Made by a program: the position numbers and the translations under genes | In this document: positions 1 through 10,912 of the stretch, one piece after another | How the letters are laid out: each line of letters begins with the position of its first letter | How positions within the stretch are numbered: the first letter of the stretch is position 1 | Origin: Mugil cephalus | Lineage: Eukaryota > Chordata > Actinopteri > Mugiliformes > Mugilidae | NCBI RefSeq assembly: GCF_022458985.1 | Contig: NC_061775.1 | Span: forward strand, 27,114,319-27,178,318 | DNA: 64,000 nt | Reading direction: 5' to 3' | Notes under the pieces: generated by a model | The model's database searches: none | The model's input: only the letters and a program-made list of their open reading frames with translations | Told to the model about the DNA's origin: nothing

Positions 1-1379
1 ATTATTTATGCACTGTTTAATGCTCACTTTATCTGCATTTTGTACTGCCTAATTTATCATCTGCCATTTCCTCTAGTGTAAATTGTTATAATTCCTGTTT
101 ATAGTCTACTTACTTTTAATGCACAAGTCCATAATATGACATAATATGTAGAATAGTACCTCAATCAATCATTGTGTATATGTTGCTCACTCACCTGTAT
201 ATGGTCTCATCTGTACAGGTTTCATCTGTAAATATTTTTCTTATGTGTTACATCCCAACTCTGGTAAGGGTGAGGGAAGCAACATAAAAACCAGATGAAA
301 TAGGTTTTAGTTAAGATTTATTGTGAAATGATAAAGGTAACAGAAAGCGCTGGACTAAGGTTGCATGAGAGGTGTTGAATAAATCAAAGAACTTAGTAAA
401 GCAAAACAACACGAAAAATGTAGATCAAGTCAAGTTTTCACATAATCTAACGTGCAACTCAAACAACTAACACAGGTTTGGTTGTTGGCCAAACTGCAGG
501 GAGTTTCTAGTTGCACGGCGTGTAGCAATCAGTCCCCAGAGGTAAATCTGCTGCACCTGGGAGCTCACGAATCAGGAAGCCCCGCAGCCGGAACAATATG
601 CTATAAATCCAGCCTGTACCTTACTGCTTATTACACTTCTGATTACATGCTAAACTACATTTCATTGCTCTGTACCTGTACATGTGTAATGACTACAAAG
701 TTGAATCTAATCTAACCTTTATTTCCCCCAGCACTGAACATTATCATCAGTCTTTACCACCCAAAAATGACAAACAAAAATACACAATTACTTCCAATTG
801 CACAAAAAGGCGGGATTGAACCACAGAAGTTATTTTTATTTTGGTTGTTCTTACACTCTTCTTAAAGAAATCTTTACTTGATTAAGCTGATAGGACGAAA
901 TCTGCTGCATGCATTTGGAGACTGGCTGCAAACGTTGTTGTGTAATCTGCAGTTATTCTCATCACAAGCACAACACCTTGTATGCAGGGTTTCAGCAAAT
1001 GACAAATAATAAGGTCAAATTTAGTTTGGACTGGTCCACATGGGGTGGACATTATCCCTGAGTAGGCAAAGATCTTACAGATGTTTGTCAGTTGTCAAAA
1101 AAAAAAAAAAAAAAAAAAAAGAAAAGAAAGAAAGGAACTCTTAAAAAGTCTCATCTGAAAAAAAAGTTCAGTTGTATTAATTTTAGAGAAAAAAATAAAT
1201 TCAGTGACAATAAATGTTGTGGTTGAGCATTACTTTTCACAGATGCTTCCTGTTTGTAAATCTCTTCTAAAAACAGACTTTTTTGTCAAGTTTTGTCTGT
1301 CATTCGCTAAAAAGCACTTGCAGTGAGCTTGTTTGTTCCTTTATTCTGTTTTCTTTGCTTTTTCTTGTTTGTCTGTTTT
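1..1379. other. Intergenic, no recognisable gene
   Basis: I see no coding exon, RNA gene or family-specific repeat here. The stretch is AT-rich and contains a 24-base poly-A tract at 1097-1120 followed by GAAA-type sequence, which could be the tail of an old retrotransposed copy. The only sizeable open frame (about 87 codons near 452-715) has no recognisable domain and no splice context. Confidence 0.5.
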
Positions 1380-1520
1380 TTGAAGTGATTTTGTGTTTGT
1401 GTCTTCATGCCTTTTATCTTAAACTTAAACCTATTTAATGTCCCATTGTAAAGCAATTTGGCTTCCCCTGTGGTTTATAAATGTGCTATATAAATAAAGT
1501 TGATTGATTGATTGACTTGA
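1380..1520 (+). mobile_element. 3' end of an L2-like LINE
   Basis: The block ends in the typical fish LINE tail, in which a phrase like 'TGCTATATAAATAAAGTTGA' runs into a short TTGA/ATTG tandem repeat at about 1500-1515. A similar tail (TGTTATATAAATGAAATAAA) occurs at about 52,600. No coding part remains. The family assignment is from memory of L2/CR1-clade 3' ends and is not a search result. Confidence 0.55.
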
Positions 1521-2000
1521 TTTTATTTATAATTTAGTCTTTGAAAGGACAAAGACAAGTTGCACCTGTCCTGTGAGAACATTGCACCACACCTGCTTTT
1601 ACATTGGCGTGTGTCTACGTCAACCTCTAATTATATATCATTATATTCTCTGTCATTAATATGAAGATAACCCTCCCAGTTTCTTTCTTGGTAAGTGGTA
1701 TCTGTGTTAGCAGTTCAGTTAACTAACAATCAGGTATATCATCAATAAAATACTTCTGTCAAATGCAGTGTTCAAAAGTTGAAAGCTTATGTTTTACAGG
1801 ATGAAAGAATAGCAAAATACTGAATGCTTCCTCCAATAAAACATTTAACATTTCTATTGTTTGCTTGTAATTCAAAAATAAAGGGGAAGATTAAATGGTA
1901 ATATGGAGCCACAAAATTGCAATTTTTCTAAGCAAAACAGGTTAATTCCAAAGGATTTCTTTTGCATTAAGTTGTATTTCACTCTACCAGTTCCTGATTT

Positions 2001-4169
2001 CTACAACAGAAGAAAAATTAGGAGTCCGAGTAGCAGCTGGACCAGACCTAATTGGACACGACAAGCATCACTGGCGGTAGTTGTTAAAGTAGTTGTTGTA
2101 ATTGTTGTTGGATGTGTAGTTGTTGTTGTTGGAGTTGCACTAGTCGAGGAAGAGGATGTAGTAGTTGCAGATGAAATCATTGTAGTTGGCACAGATGTTG
2201 TAGCTAGGGCATCAGTTGTGGTCAAGTTAGCAGTTGTAGCTGGAGCAGTAGTTTTTGTAGTAGAGGCATTAGCTGTTGTGATAGCTGCAGTTGTTGTATT
2301 TGGGGCACAGGTTGTTGTAGTAGTTGTGGCACTAGTTGTTGCTGTAATTGGGTTAGCAGTTGTTGCAGTCATGGCAGCAGTTGTTGTGGTAACTCCAGCT
2401 GTTGTTGTAGTTGGTGCAGAAGTTGTTGATGTGGTTGGTTCAGTAGTTGTTGTAAACAGTGTAGTAGTTGTGGCTGCAGCTGTTGAAGCTAGGCCATTGG
2501 CTGCTGATGTGGTTGGTTTAACAGTTACTGTACCTAGTGCACTAGTTGTTGTATTTATGGCATTAACTGTTGTGATCGCTGCAGCTGATGTTGAAGTTGG
2601 TGCACTAGTTGTTGTAGTCATGGCATCAACTGTTGTGGTAGCTCCAGTTGCTGTAGATGGGGCACCGCCTGTTGTCGTAGTTGGGCTGGTAGTAGTTGTA
2701 GCTGTTGCATCAACTGTTGTAGTAGTTGTGGCACTAGTTGTTGTTGTAATTGGGTTAGCAGTAATTGCAGTCGTGGCAGCAGTTGTTGTGGCAGCTGCAG
2801 GCGATGTTGCAGTTGGTGCACTAGTTGTTGTAGAAGTAGTTGTGGTTGCGGTTGCGGCGGTTGTAGTAATTGGGGTACTAGTTGTTGTCATATTTTGGTT
2901 GTTGATGTGGTTGGTTCAGTAGATGATGTATTCAGTTTAGTAGTTATGGCTGCTGTGGTTGTAGCTATGCCATCGGTGGTTGATGTGGTTGGGTCAACAG
3001 TTATTGTAGCTGGTGCAGAAGTTGTTGTATTTATGGCGTCAACTGTTGTGGTGACTGACGTTGCTGTAGATGGGGCCCCGTCTGTTGTAGCAGTTGCTGC
3101 AGTCCTGGCAGCAGTTGTTGTGGGAGCTGTAGGCGATGTTGAGGTTGGTGCACTAGTTGTTGTAGTTGTGGCATTAGCTGTTGTGGTAGCTGTAGTTTTG
3201 TATTTGGTGCACCAGTTGTTGCAGTCATTTGGCTAGCAGTTGTAGCTGGTCCAGTGGTAGTTGCAGTCATTACAGCAGTTGTTGTGGTATATGCAGACGT
3301 TGTTTAAGTTGGTGCACTAGTTGTTGTAGTTGTGGCATCACCTGTCGTAGTCGCTGCCGATGTTGTTTTTGGAACACTCGTTGTTGCTCTAATTGGGTTT
3401 GTAGTTGTTGTTGTAGTAGTTTGGCTCACAGTTGCTGTAGCTGGTCCAGTATTAGTTGGAGCTGTTGCACTAGCTGCTGTTGTTGTATTTGGTGCACCGG
3501 TGGTTGTAGTAATTGGGGTACTAGTTGTTGTTGTCGTATTTTGGTTAGCAGTTGTTGTAGTTGGTGCAGCACTCGGCGCAGTAGCTGTTGCAGTCGTGGT
3601 AGAAGATGTTGTGGTACTTGCAGCTGTTGTTGTAGTTGCTGTAGAAGTTGTTGACGTGGTTGGTTCAGTAGTTGCTGTAGTCAGTTTAGTAGTTGTAGCT
3701 GGTACAGTTGTGGTCAGTGTTGATGTAGTACTTGCAGTTTTTGTAGTTGGGGCAGTGTTTGCTGTCCTTGGAGCAGAAGTTGTTGTAATTATGGCAGCAG
3801 TTGGTGTCGTAGTTGCAGGGTTCAGTGTGGTTGGGATGCTGGTTGTTGTTGTGTTTGGAGCACATGTTATCGTTGATGTTGATGTTGATGTTGTTGTGAT
3901 TGGGATTGCAGTTTTTGTGATTGGTGCAGATGTGGTGGTTATGACATCAGTCGTTGTAGTAGTGGCAGTTGTCATGGCTGGAGCAGATGTTGTAGTTAGG
4001 GCAGCAGTTCTTGTGGCAGTATTGCATAAATTGGTTCCACAACAGGTCGGTCCACTGCTGATGGAGCCAACATTTGTCATGAAAGGTATTGAACCCAGGC
4101 TGGTAGCAGCTGCACAGAGGTTTGAAGATGCACAGCCAAAAGCAGGAAAACTGGTGGAGCCACTGGTCA
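2001..4169 (-). pseudogene. Gene E terminal exon: LU2 second half, Thr-rich stalk, GPI-type tail
   Basis: The exon starts after an AG at about 4170 and encodes the second half of LU2: cysteines in ALGC-like, NLC, TCCGT and NLCN contexts between about 4150 and 4010. It then runs into a Thr/Ala/Val/Pro-rich stalk. The stalk is less regular than in A, B and D, with many TTTSAPTTT-like units. The C-terminus (2075-2001) is an Ala-Ser-Asp-Ala-Cys stretch followed by the hydrophobic segment LLLGLLIFLLL and a TAG, as expected for a GPI-attachment signal. The frame is open from the exon start to a TAA at 3304. The GPI signal lies in a different frame, so it cannot be reached without indel correction. 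Confidence 0.7.
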
Positions 4170-4304
4170 CTAGTATTACTAGTTATTGAGAAAATAATAA
4201 GCAGATTTATCCAGTATCCATTGTTATCATGTTTTCAAGGCATTAACTCTATAAACCTTAAAAAATACATATTCTTTGCTCAGCAACTTAAAGTGAAGCC
4301 TTAC

Positions 4305-4905
4305 CAGTGAAAGCATCTATCCTCCATCCCCTTACACTGTAATGTTGTTGCATTGAGAGGTTGTACAAGAATTACACTTGAGGCTGTTACTTCAGTTGGG
4401 ACTGAAACAAGAGAACAAAAACAATTGAAGGATTAAGATGTAAAATAGTATGAAATTTCTTTATGGTTGGTTTCTTATTCACTATCATTATCTCCTCTGA
4501 AATCAGCATCTGATCCATCTGTACTCACAAGCTAGAGTTTCTGTGTTACAGTCATCTGTTTTGCAGCACATAGCATTTACTAGTGCACTTGAACCACCCA
4601 AGTTGACTGAAAATGTCTGAGGTCCTGTGGCTGGACAGTGGGAGGACGGAGCACATGCTTTGTAGATTTGCTGTACTGGAGTTCCAGATGATGATGTTTC
4701 TACAGATTTAAAATCCAGGTGATGAACAGTGTAAACTTTAAAGTACATGAACTGGATTTCACAGAAAATAAAAAGGTGACACCAGAGATAGTAGAGATCC
4801 TACCTTGAATGGAGGCTGTTAAACACATCATCTCTGAGGAACATGTTTAGAGTACTGTGCTTGAACATGTCTCATCTGTGCAGGTTTGACACCGAAGAGC
4901 CTCAG
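4305..4905 (-). pseudogene. Gene E LU-domain exons 2-4
   Basis: There are three exons. Exon 2 (4804-4905, 102 nt) starts the first LU domain with the pattern LRCQTCTDETCSS but then meets TAA at 4847-4849. Exon 3 (4529-4699, 171 nt) is open and encodes [17 protein letters not shown] and then a CCKTDDCN end, the conserved LU finger-3 motif. Exon 4 (4305-4401, 97 nt) resembles the 111-nt exon of the other members but has lost about 7, 2 and 5 bases at three places. Donors read GTAGGA, GTGAGT and GTAAGG, and acceptors end in CAG or TAG. The intact splice signals together with coding lesions suggest fairly recent inactivation. Confidence 0.75.
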
Positions 4906-5000
4906 CTGCGACTGAATACAATGATTGAATTTATCATTGGTTCTCAAATGTTAAATGCTGTGAAGTGTTCAGGGGTTTCAAGGATCTATTTGTTCGATTA
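4906..5000 (-). other. Start of gene E intron 1
   Basis: Short unique sequence just upstream (on the minus strand) of the LU1 exon acceptor, before a dispersed repeat begins. The rest of the intron (to 7337) is the repeat at 5000-5520, unrecognised AT-rich sequence at 5521-6262, and the LINE fragment at 6263-7140. Confidence 0.5.
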
Positions 5001-5520
5001 GTGTTGGTTTGGAGGTGAGCAACCAAATGCAGGACAAATGGTTAGGCAGGGAATCCTGGGGAAAAAGAGGTATTTAATGAAAACAAAGGGGAAACACAAG
5101 GTGTTGCAGAGGGCAGGTAAATCCAAAATACAACAGAATCAAAAACATGGCAAAAAGGGAAAAAATCAACAAGGAACACACCAGGAAACAACATCAACAA
5201 CACGCCAGGGAACAAAGGGAAGGCAGGGCTATATATATACAAAAGAGGGCACAGGGATGACAAGACACAGATGCAACTAATGAGGGCAATTAAACCAGGA
5301 GATGTCAAAAAACAATGAACACCAAGGAGGATCAAGAGATGGGAAATCCAGAAACTTAACAAAATAAAACAGGAAACACAAAACAAGACGCAGAAAGACA
5401 TCATGACAGGAACACAAGGCACGAGAGACAGGACGTTACAAAACCATAAAAAAATGTTAAAAAACAGGAAACTCAAAATCATGATCACAAAATAAAAGAC
5501 AGAACCATGACAGTATTAGG
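5000..5520 (+). repeat. Dispersed repeat, copy 1 (A-rich, non-coding)
   Basis: The stretch contains the phrases CAACCAAATGCAGGAC, GGCAGGGCTATATATA, AGGGCAATTAAACCAGG and AACCATGACAG. The same phrases in the same order recur at 49,490-49,865 (AACCAGATGCAGGAC, GGCAGGGCTATATATA, AGGGCAATCAACCAGG). That makes it an interspersed repeat of a type common in fish genomes, probably a non-autonomous mobile element. I cannot assign a family. Any open frames in it are incidental. Confidence 0.6.
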
Positions 5521-6262
5521 CTGAAAATTCACAATGTTCAACAATAGAAAATTAGAATTGTTCCTTCTCAATGTTATAATTGGAGTAAAAATACGGTGTG
5601 GGTGGAGGGAGTCGACGTTGATTTTCTACATCAGTTTCAGCACGATGTTAGCGTTGTTTTGTACATTGCAACTTTGTCCCTTTTGTAAGGTATACAAACT
5701 CAGTGCAGGCTGGAAAATGTGTGCCATGATCGATAAAAAAGGTGAGCAGTTCACATCAGGATTCCCAAATCCCTGGAGCTTCCAAAATGGAGGAATATAC
5801 ATGCTATATAGTAGGAGCACAGAATTGCATGACTAGTAATAGACAAGAAATTAGATTAGAAATTAGGAGCCGGGAGCTGGAGGCCAGAGAAAAGAAGGTA
5901 AGGAATAGGAACTTGGTATCAGAAAGAAGAAAGTAGAGGACATGTGCTCATTACATCATAAGGGATGGCTCAGTCCAGCCCTAAATGTAAGCTTTATCAA
6001 AAAGCTTTATCAAAAAGGAGCCTCTACACAATTATGCCGATATTACGCAGATGAAAGGAGGCAATCTTGGTCACTTAATACTATTACACTAATACACTTA
6101 ATAATTCACTTATAACAACAAGGTTTTTCACAGTAGTACTGGAGGCCACGGTAACGCAATCCAAAATCACTAAGTGGTCAGATAATGAATCTCTGAGTCT
6201 CAGTCTGTGTTTGAGTTTAAAAGTAGAAAATTACAGGTCATCCAAGCTTTTCTGTCTTTAAG
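5521..6262. other. No recognisable feature (inside gene E intron 1)
   Basis: AT-rich sequence between two mobile-element remnants. Short open frames exist on the plus strand (5534-5836) but show no domain, no codon bias and no splice context. Confidence 0.4.
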
Positions 6263-7140
6263 TCATGCTTGGAGGTTAACCGGCTGATTACTTTCATCTG
6301 GTTTCATGGATAAATATATCTGGGTGTCATCTGCATAGCAATGAAAGTTTATGCCATGTTTCCTGATACTATTGCCTAAGGGAAGTATGCATAATTTGAA
6401 GAGTATTGGTCGTAACACAGAACCCCGAGGAACTCCATAGCTTGTATAAGTAGAACAATCATTGTTTACATGGACAAACTGGGATCTGTCTGACAGATAG
6501 GATTCAAACCAGTCCAATGTGGTTCCTTTTGTGATCACACTTTCAAGTCAAGTAGTTAATTACTGTGATCAATAATGTCAAATGCAGCACTAAGATCTAG
6601 TGTAGAGTAATCTGAGGCCATGTGGAGATCATTGGTAACTTTAATTAGAGCCATTTCTGTACTACGATGAACTCTAAAACCTGACTGAAACACTTCAAAC
6701 AAACCCTTTCTGATTAAATGGTCACACAACTGATTAGCAACAACCTTTTCTAGAAATTTCTAGCGATAAAAGGAAGGTTGGAAATTGGTCTATAGTTGGC
6801 TTAAATATCGGGGTCAAGAGTAGGTTTTTTAAGAAAAAGTGTAATTACACCTTTTAAAAGTTTAAAAGCCTGAAGCAAATATCCTGTTAATAAAGATAAA
6901 TAAATATGGTTTAATATGAATTAATGGAAAAAACTCCTTAGACAATTTAGTTGGAATGGGATCTAGAAGATAAGTTGATGGTTTAGATGCTGTGATAACT
7001 GAAGTGAGAACAGAAAGATCTATTGGAGAAAAGGAATCCAAATATTGACTAGATCCTACAAAAGTTTCTAATGCCACTGTACTTACATCTTTGACCACTG
7101 TCTTGAATTTTTTCTCTGATTCTTACAATTTTATCAGTAA
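6263..7140 (-). mobile_element. LINE reverse-transcriptase fragment (L2/CR1-like), decayed
   Basis: Read on the minus strand, 7098-6862 encodes a piece with LLDPIPTKLSKEFFPLI, typical of the region before the RT palm in fish L2-like LINEs. The middle (about 6850-6540) reads as MALIKVTNDLHMASD and DLSAAFDIIDHSN with stops and shifts. At 6538-6263 there is an open stretch with TLDWFESYLSDR, YGVPRGSVLRPILF and the catalytic box CYADDTQIYL. The F/YADD active site is intact but the open frame is not continuous, so this is a dead fragment. It sits in intron 1 of gene E in the same orientation as the gene. Confidence 0.8.
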
Positions 7141-7337
7141 AGATGTTCATGAATAGGGTAACTTGGTCAATAATGAATATACTTAATTCTACATTATATA
7201 CTGGTATTTATCTTTGTCTATTCAGACGCTACCACTGGTCAACTCCTCAGTCAGCCTGGTACCCGCACACAATGACAATGGAGTTAAATCTAAGTCAGTA
7301 TGTACTAATGCTGTATTTTAATAAAAGTTGTTGTTAC

Positions 7338-7386
7338 CTGTGTTGGAAAGAGTCAAGAGGACGCTCAGAGATAGAACCCACTTCAT
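7338..7386 (-). CDS. Gene E exon 1: signal peptide
   Basis: On the minus strand an ATG at 7386 opens a 49-nt exon reading MKWVLSLSVLLTLSNTG and ending in a GTAACA donor. This is the same length (16 codons plus one base) and the same phase as the signal-peptide exons of genes A and B ([17 protein letters not shown]), so it is very likely the first exon of gene E, 2.4 kb upstream of its LU exon. A TATA-like string (CGTATATACA on the minus strand) lies about 40 bases upstream at 7427-7436. The hydrophobic core LSLSVLLTL fits a secretory signal. Confidence 0.7.
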
Positions 7387-7449
7387 CGTGATGAACAGTT
7401 ATATTCTGTAGAATTCACTCCATCATGTATATACGTTCCGTAGATTTGC

Positions 7450-7462
<13 letters not shown>

Positions 7463-7481
<19 letters not shown>

Positions 7482-7485
7482 TTTT
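7463..7485 (+). repeat. Poly-T tract
   Basis: A run of 23 T within a longer CT-rich stretch. It may be the reverse-oriented tail of a retroposed sequence. No coding context. Confidence 0.8.
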
Positions 7486-7789
7486 GCTCAAAGGTCAAAC
7501 TTCATCTTATCTGCACCTTATGGAACTTTAACTGTAAACAGTCTTCTAAAGCACCTGTAGAAATGTTTAAAAGACATCTTCTCTCAATTGGTGCCGGTTG
7601 TGATAGTTTAATGCTGTTTACCCTCGCTCACCACACCTACTGTTACTTAATGCATGGTACTGGTGCTGTTTTTACCTCGGCAGCAGGACATTAACAATAA
7701 AGCATGTGTTTTTCATGCATTATTGCACACGCCTACCTATGTACAGAATGCAACGTTCTTCGTGTATGGTTCATCCCCACACTAAAGTC

Positions 7790-8720
7790 TAAAGGTAGAA
7801 TGGGAGACACATCAAACTTTTTGACTTTTTGAATTTGGAGAGGATATTTCATTTAAATTTACTTTTATGCACTTTGCACAACAATAATAAAAATGATAGA
7901 ACTATACAGTAAAACATGTGCACAATTTAGATTGAAAATATAGATTCTTTAGGAGTAGCTCCTTTTCCTTTGATGACAGCTTTTCATTGTCCAGCCACCA
8001 TCTTGTGTAACTGCATTCATCTCAGGTTGGTTTCTTCAATTCTAAATAAATATCCAAATGCTTTCACCTGCAAAACGCTGTGATGCTTCTAATACTTCTA
8101 GTACTGTTCTTGGGAAACACTTGACTCCTGACTAGACACACATTTCACTGCAACAAGTGGGTGTTTATTTCTTGGAATATAAAAATGAAACCCTAAGCTT
8201 GTTTTGGCCTTTATTATCATTATTATTATTATCCATCGGCACTTTATTCTCTTTATACACTATGTCTGTTAGAGTGTCTTTGAAGTTGATTGACAGTTAT
8301 ATAATATCTCACCTTCCTCTTTGGCTCCATCCCAGCTGGTTGAACCTGAGCTGACATCTTACATCAAACAGAGATAATTACACTGATTGAGTGAAGTAGC
8401 TCATTGTATTGAGAGGGTGGGGAATGAAGGACGTACAGTGTAAGGGAATGTCCTTCCTCATAATTGTTCAATGCAACAGATTACTGTTCAGGTGCTTCTT
8501 GTTTCTCTTCATCTGGAATGTTGAAAATATGTGTAGTTTAATCACTGGTGGCCGTAGTTACTGTTACTGTATCACCTCCCCATGATGACTTATATTGGTA
8601 CCCTGAAGGTGCTCCACCTTGGACAACTACTATAAAATGTTGTCGTTCAAGAGAATGAATAGCTAACGAAGGTGTGTTTGAGAGTGAGATAAAATCAGCT
8701 CACGCCAACTTGTTACTAAA
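7790..8720. repeat. Diverged intergenic duplication, copy 1
   Basis: Blocks here recur in the same order at 9365-9960: 'GGAGAGGATATTTCATTTA', 'ACAATAATAAAAATGA', 'ATATCTCACCTTCCTC', 'CCTGAGCTGACATCTT', and 'TACTGTTCAGGTGCTTCTTG' plus neighbours. The two copies differ by many substitutions and indels, so the duplication is old. No exon-like structure is evident in either copy. Confidence 0.65.
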
Positions 8721-8839
8721 CTACAGTCACACACTTATCCAAATATAAAAATATGATGTCCACCTTTAACGTTCACTAAACTCTCCAAAGTTTCCTCGTT
8801 CCACAAAGAGCGCAAAACATTTTTGCCTTTGTGCCGGTC

Positions 8840-8863
8840 TTGTTGTTGTTGTTGTTGTTGTTG
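8840..8863 (+). repeat. (TTG)8 microsatellite
   Basis: Eight perfect TTG/GTT units. A short Gln-run frame on the minus strand is only the repeat itself. Confidence 0.85.
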
Positions 8864-9320
8864 CCACTGCTTTGCGTTATCTCCGCATTTCACAGCAACT
8901 CCCGTGTCTGCTCTCTTTGGCACAGTACCGTGACTTGGGTGGTAATTGGCATACTAGATATTCAGTTTTAGTCTGCGACTCAGAACCCAGAAGGCGTCGT
9001 TGAGGTGTTAATTTAATAACTCAGGTTCCCCAAATGGAGGTGCAGGTGGTTTATTTGTTTGTTTTGTTTTGTTTTTTATCGTGATCTTCACAAAGTGAAA
9101 TGCATCACGTTGAGTCCATTGTATTTTTTTTATTTTTTATTTTTTTCACATGTTGAATGCTCCAAATTGTAAATGATTCCAAGTTTTCCCAGTAAACGTT
9201 CTTTTCTCAATTTTACTCTGGTTCATGTCAGTCACAGCTACATTTTTATTTAGAATTGCAAAGTCTAATTTGGTCTTTCTGTTGTTGTGGTAAAGATGGG
9301 GTCTGTATTTGGCCTTGAGA

Positions 9321-9358
9321 ACACACACACACACACACACACATACACACACACACAC
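9321..9358 (+). repeat. (AC)n microsatellite
   Basis: Nineteen AC units with one AT interruption. Confidence 0.9.
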
Positions 9359-9364
9359 TTAAGT

Positions 9365-9960
9365 CTGAATGGGGCACATTAAACTTTTTGGATTTGGAGA
9401 GGATATTTCATTTACATTTACTTTTATCTTTTCTCTAGAACAATAATAAAAATGACAGAACTATACAGTAAAATATATGCACAATTTAGTTTGAAAATAT
9501 AGATTCTGTAGAGTTGCCTCCTTTTGCTTTGATAACAGCTGAGTCTCTGAAGATAATTGTCAGTTACAAAATATCTCACCTTCCTCGTTGGCTACATTCC
9601 AGGTGATTAAAACCTGAGCTGACATCTTGCTTGTCTTGAGAGGGTGGAAAATGGGCAAGTAAGGAAAGTAAATGAACTTCCTTCCTCATAATTGTTCTAT
9701 GCTGCAGATTACTGTTCAGGTGCTTCTTGTTTCTCTTCATCCTGAATGTTGAAAATAGCTGTAGTTCATTAACTGGTGGAAATAGTTGCTGTTACTGTAT
9801 CCCCTCACCCATGACGACTTACACTGGTACCCTAAAGGTGTTCCACCTTGGCCAACTATTATAAAATGCTGTTGGCATTTTCAAAGGAATGAATAGCTAA
9901 CAAAGGTGTGTTTGAGAGTAAATGTAAAATCTGTGCAGCTCATGCCAAATTGTTACTAAA
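9365..9960. repeat. Diverged intergenic duplication, copy 2
   Basis: Second copy of the block at 7790-8720, shortened internally, especially between the 'GATAACAGCT' phrase and the 'AAATATCTCACCTTCCTC' phrase. No gene seen. Confidence 0.6.
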
Positions 9961-10417
9961 CTAGACTGGAAACTTCCAGTTGTATATGATTACAACAGCA
10001 ATTTTAACAATGCAAAATATTCCATAATGTGACACAAATTCAATAGTGTATGCCTAAGCAGTGGCACTAAAAACCTCTAAACTGCAGGTTTTATGGTTTA
10101 AATGTGATACAAAGACAAATCATATTAGAAGTCTTGATCATTTTGAGCAAAATGTCTCTACCCACACCCTCCCATTATTCCCTTTTCTTTTCTTCGTCTT
10201 ATGTCTTTTACAACAGGGAGCAACTTTCTACCAAGCAGAAGCTTCCCCTCACCCCAATTCTCACATCCTCTGAATGTGGTGATCATCATCCATTCCTTGA
10301 AGGGCTAATAAAGTATTCTGATTCTGATTTTCCCTCACGTCCAGTACACCAAAAAACATCCTTGACACAGCTTTTATCTTTTAAAACTAATGACCAAGAA
10401 CACATGTTGTTATTACA
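9961..10417. other. Intergenic, no recognisable gene
   Basis: Unique AT-rich sequence between the duplicated block and the gene A 3' flank. Overlapping small plus-strand open frames at 10061-10436 have no supporting features. Confidence 0.4.
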
Positions 10418-10912
10418 CTTTTATTGCCCTCGATGATAGTAAAGATGTCTTTAAGTATGCAAATAAAGGACAGAAAAGATAAACATAAACCAAACACGAA
10501 ACTGTCGAATCTGAGAGGATTACAGATTTTATTGTCCCATATTGGATATATTTGCATTGTGTATCATGTATTGTACTAAATAAAATAAATACAAACGACG
10601 ACATACAACATAAATACAACATTGTGAATATCACTTGTGCTGTAGGCTATTTAATTCAGCATCATCAGAGCATTACTATAACTCATTAAGTAAGAACACA
10701 TCTCATTCATACATGGCAATTTGTAAAATAAATATTACACCTCTACATTGTTACTTTAATTAAATAAATAATATCATTAACTATTTTTACATCCCAGGTA
10801 TATGTCACATTTTCACTTCAAAATCGGAAAACAAATCCAGGTATATGTATATGTGTGGCGGGTGGGAAAAAGCAAGAAAGTAAGAAAGCAAAAAGTTTTT
10901 TTTGTTGTTGTT
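10418..10912 (-). other. Gene A 3' untranslated region / 3' flank
   Basis: This stretch follows the gene A stop codon and aligns by eye with 29,540-30,064 behind gene B and 56,560-57,034 behind gene D. Shared phrases include 'GATTTTATTGTCC', 'AAATACAACATTGTGA' and the sequence just after the stop. Conservation across three paralogues suggests it is transcribed 3' UTR that was duplicated with the genes. Confidence 0.5.
10528..10533 (-). promoter_or_regulatory. Candidate polyadenylation signal AATAAA (gene A)
   Basis: AATAAA on the minus strand, about 380 bases after the stop codon of gene A, in a context that also holds AATAAA in the gene B flank (29550-29555). Other AATAAA-like strings exist nearby, so the choice rests only on paralogue conservation. 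Confidence 0.35.

Larger units (their letters stand above)
2001..7386 (-). pseudogene. Gene E: decayed LU-LU-mucin-GPI gene
   Basis: This is the leftmost member of the array. The recognisable exons are signal peptide 7338-7386, LU1 first half 4804-4905, LU1 second half 4529-4699, LU2 first half 4305-4401, and LU2 second half plus mucin stalk 2001-4169. Splice sites and phase-1 junctions match the other members. It looks inactive. The LU1 exon has an in-frame TAA at 4847-4849. The LU2 first-half exon is 97 nt instead of 111, so its phase is lost. The mucin exon has an in-frame TAA at 3304-3306 and at least one further frame change near 3195-2890. Intron 1 (4906-7337) has been enlarged by a dispersed repeat and a LINE fragment. 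A recently inactivated gene fits best; a short secreted product cannot be excluded without transcript data. Confidence 0.75.

Noticed and set aside
9146-9358. Open frame through the AC microsatellite
   Set aside because: Cys-Val repeat produced by the microsatellite, with nothing else supporting it.
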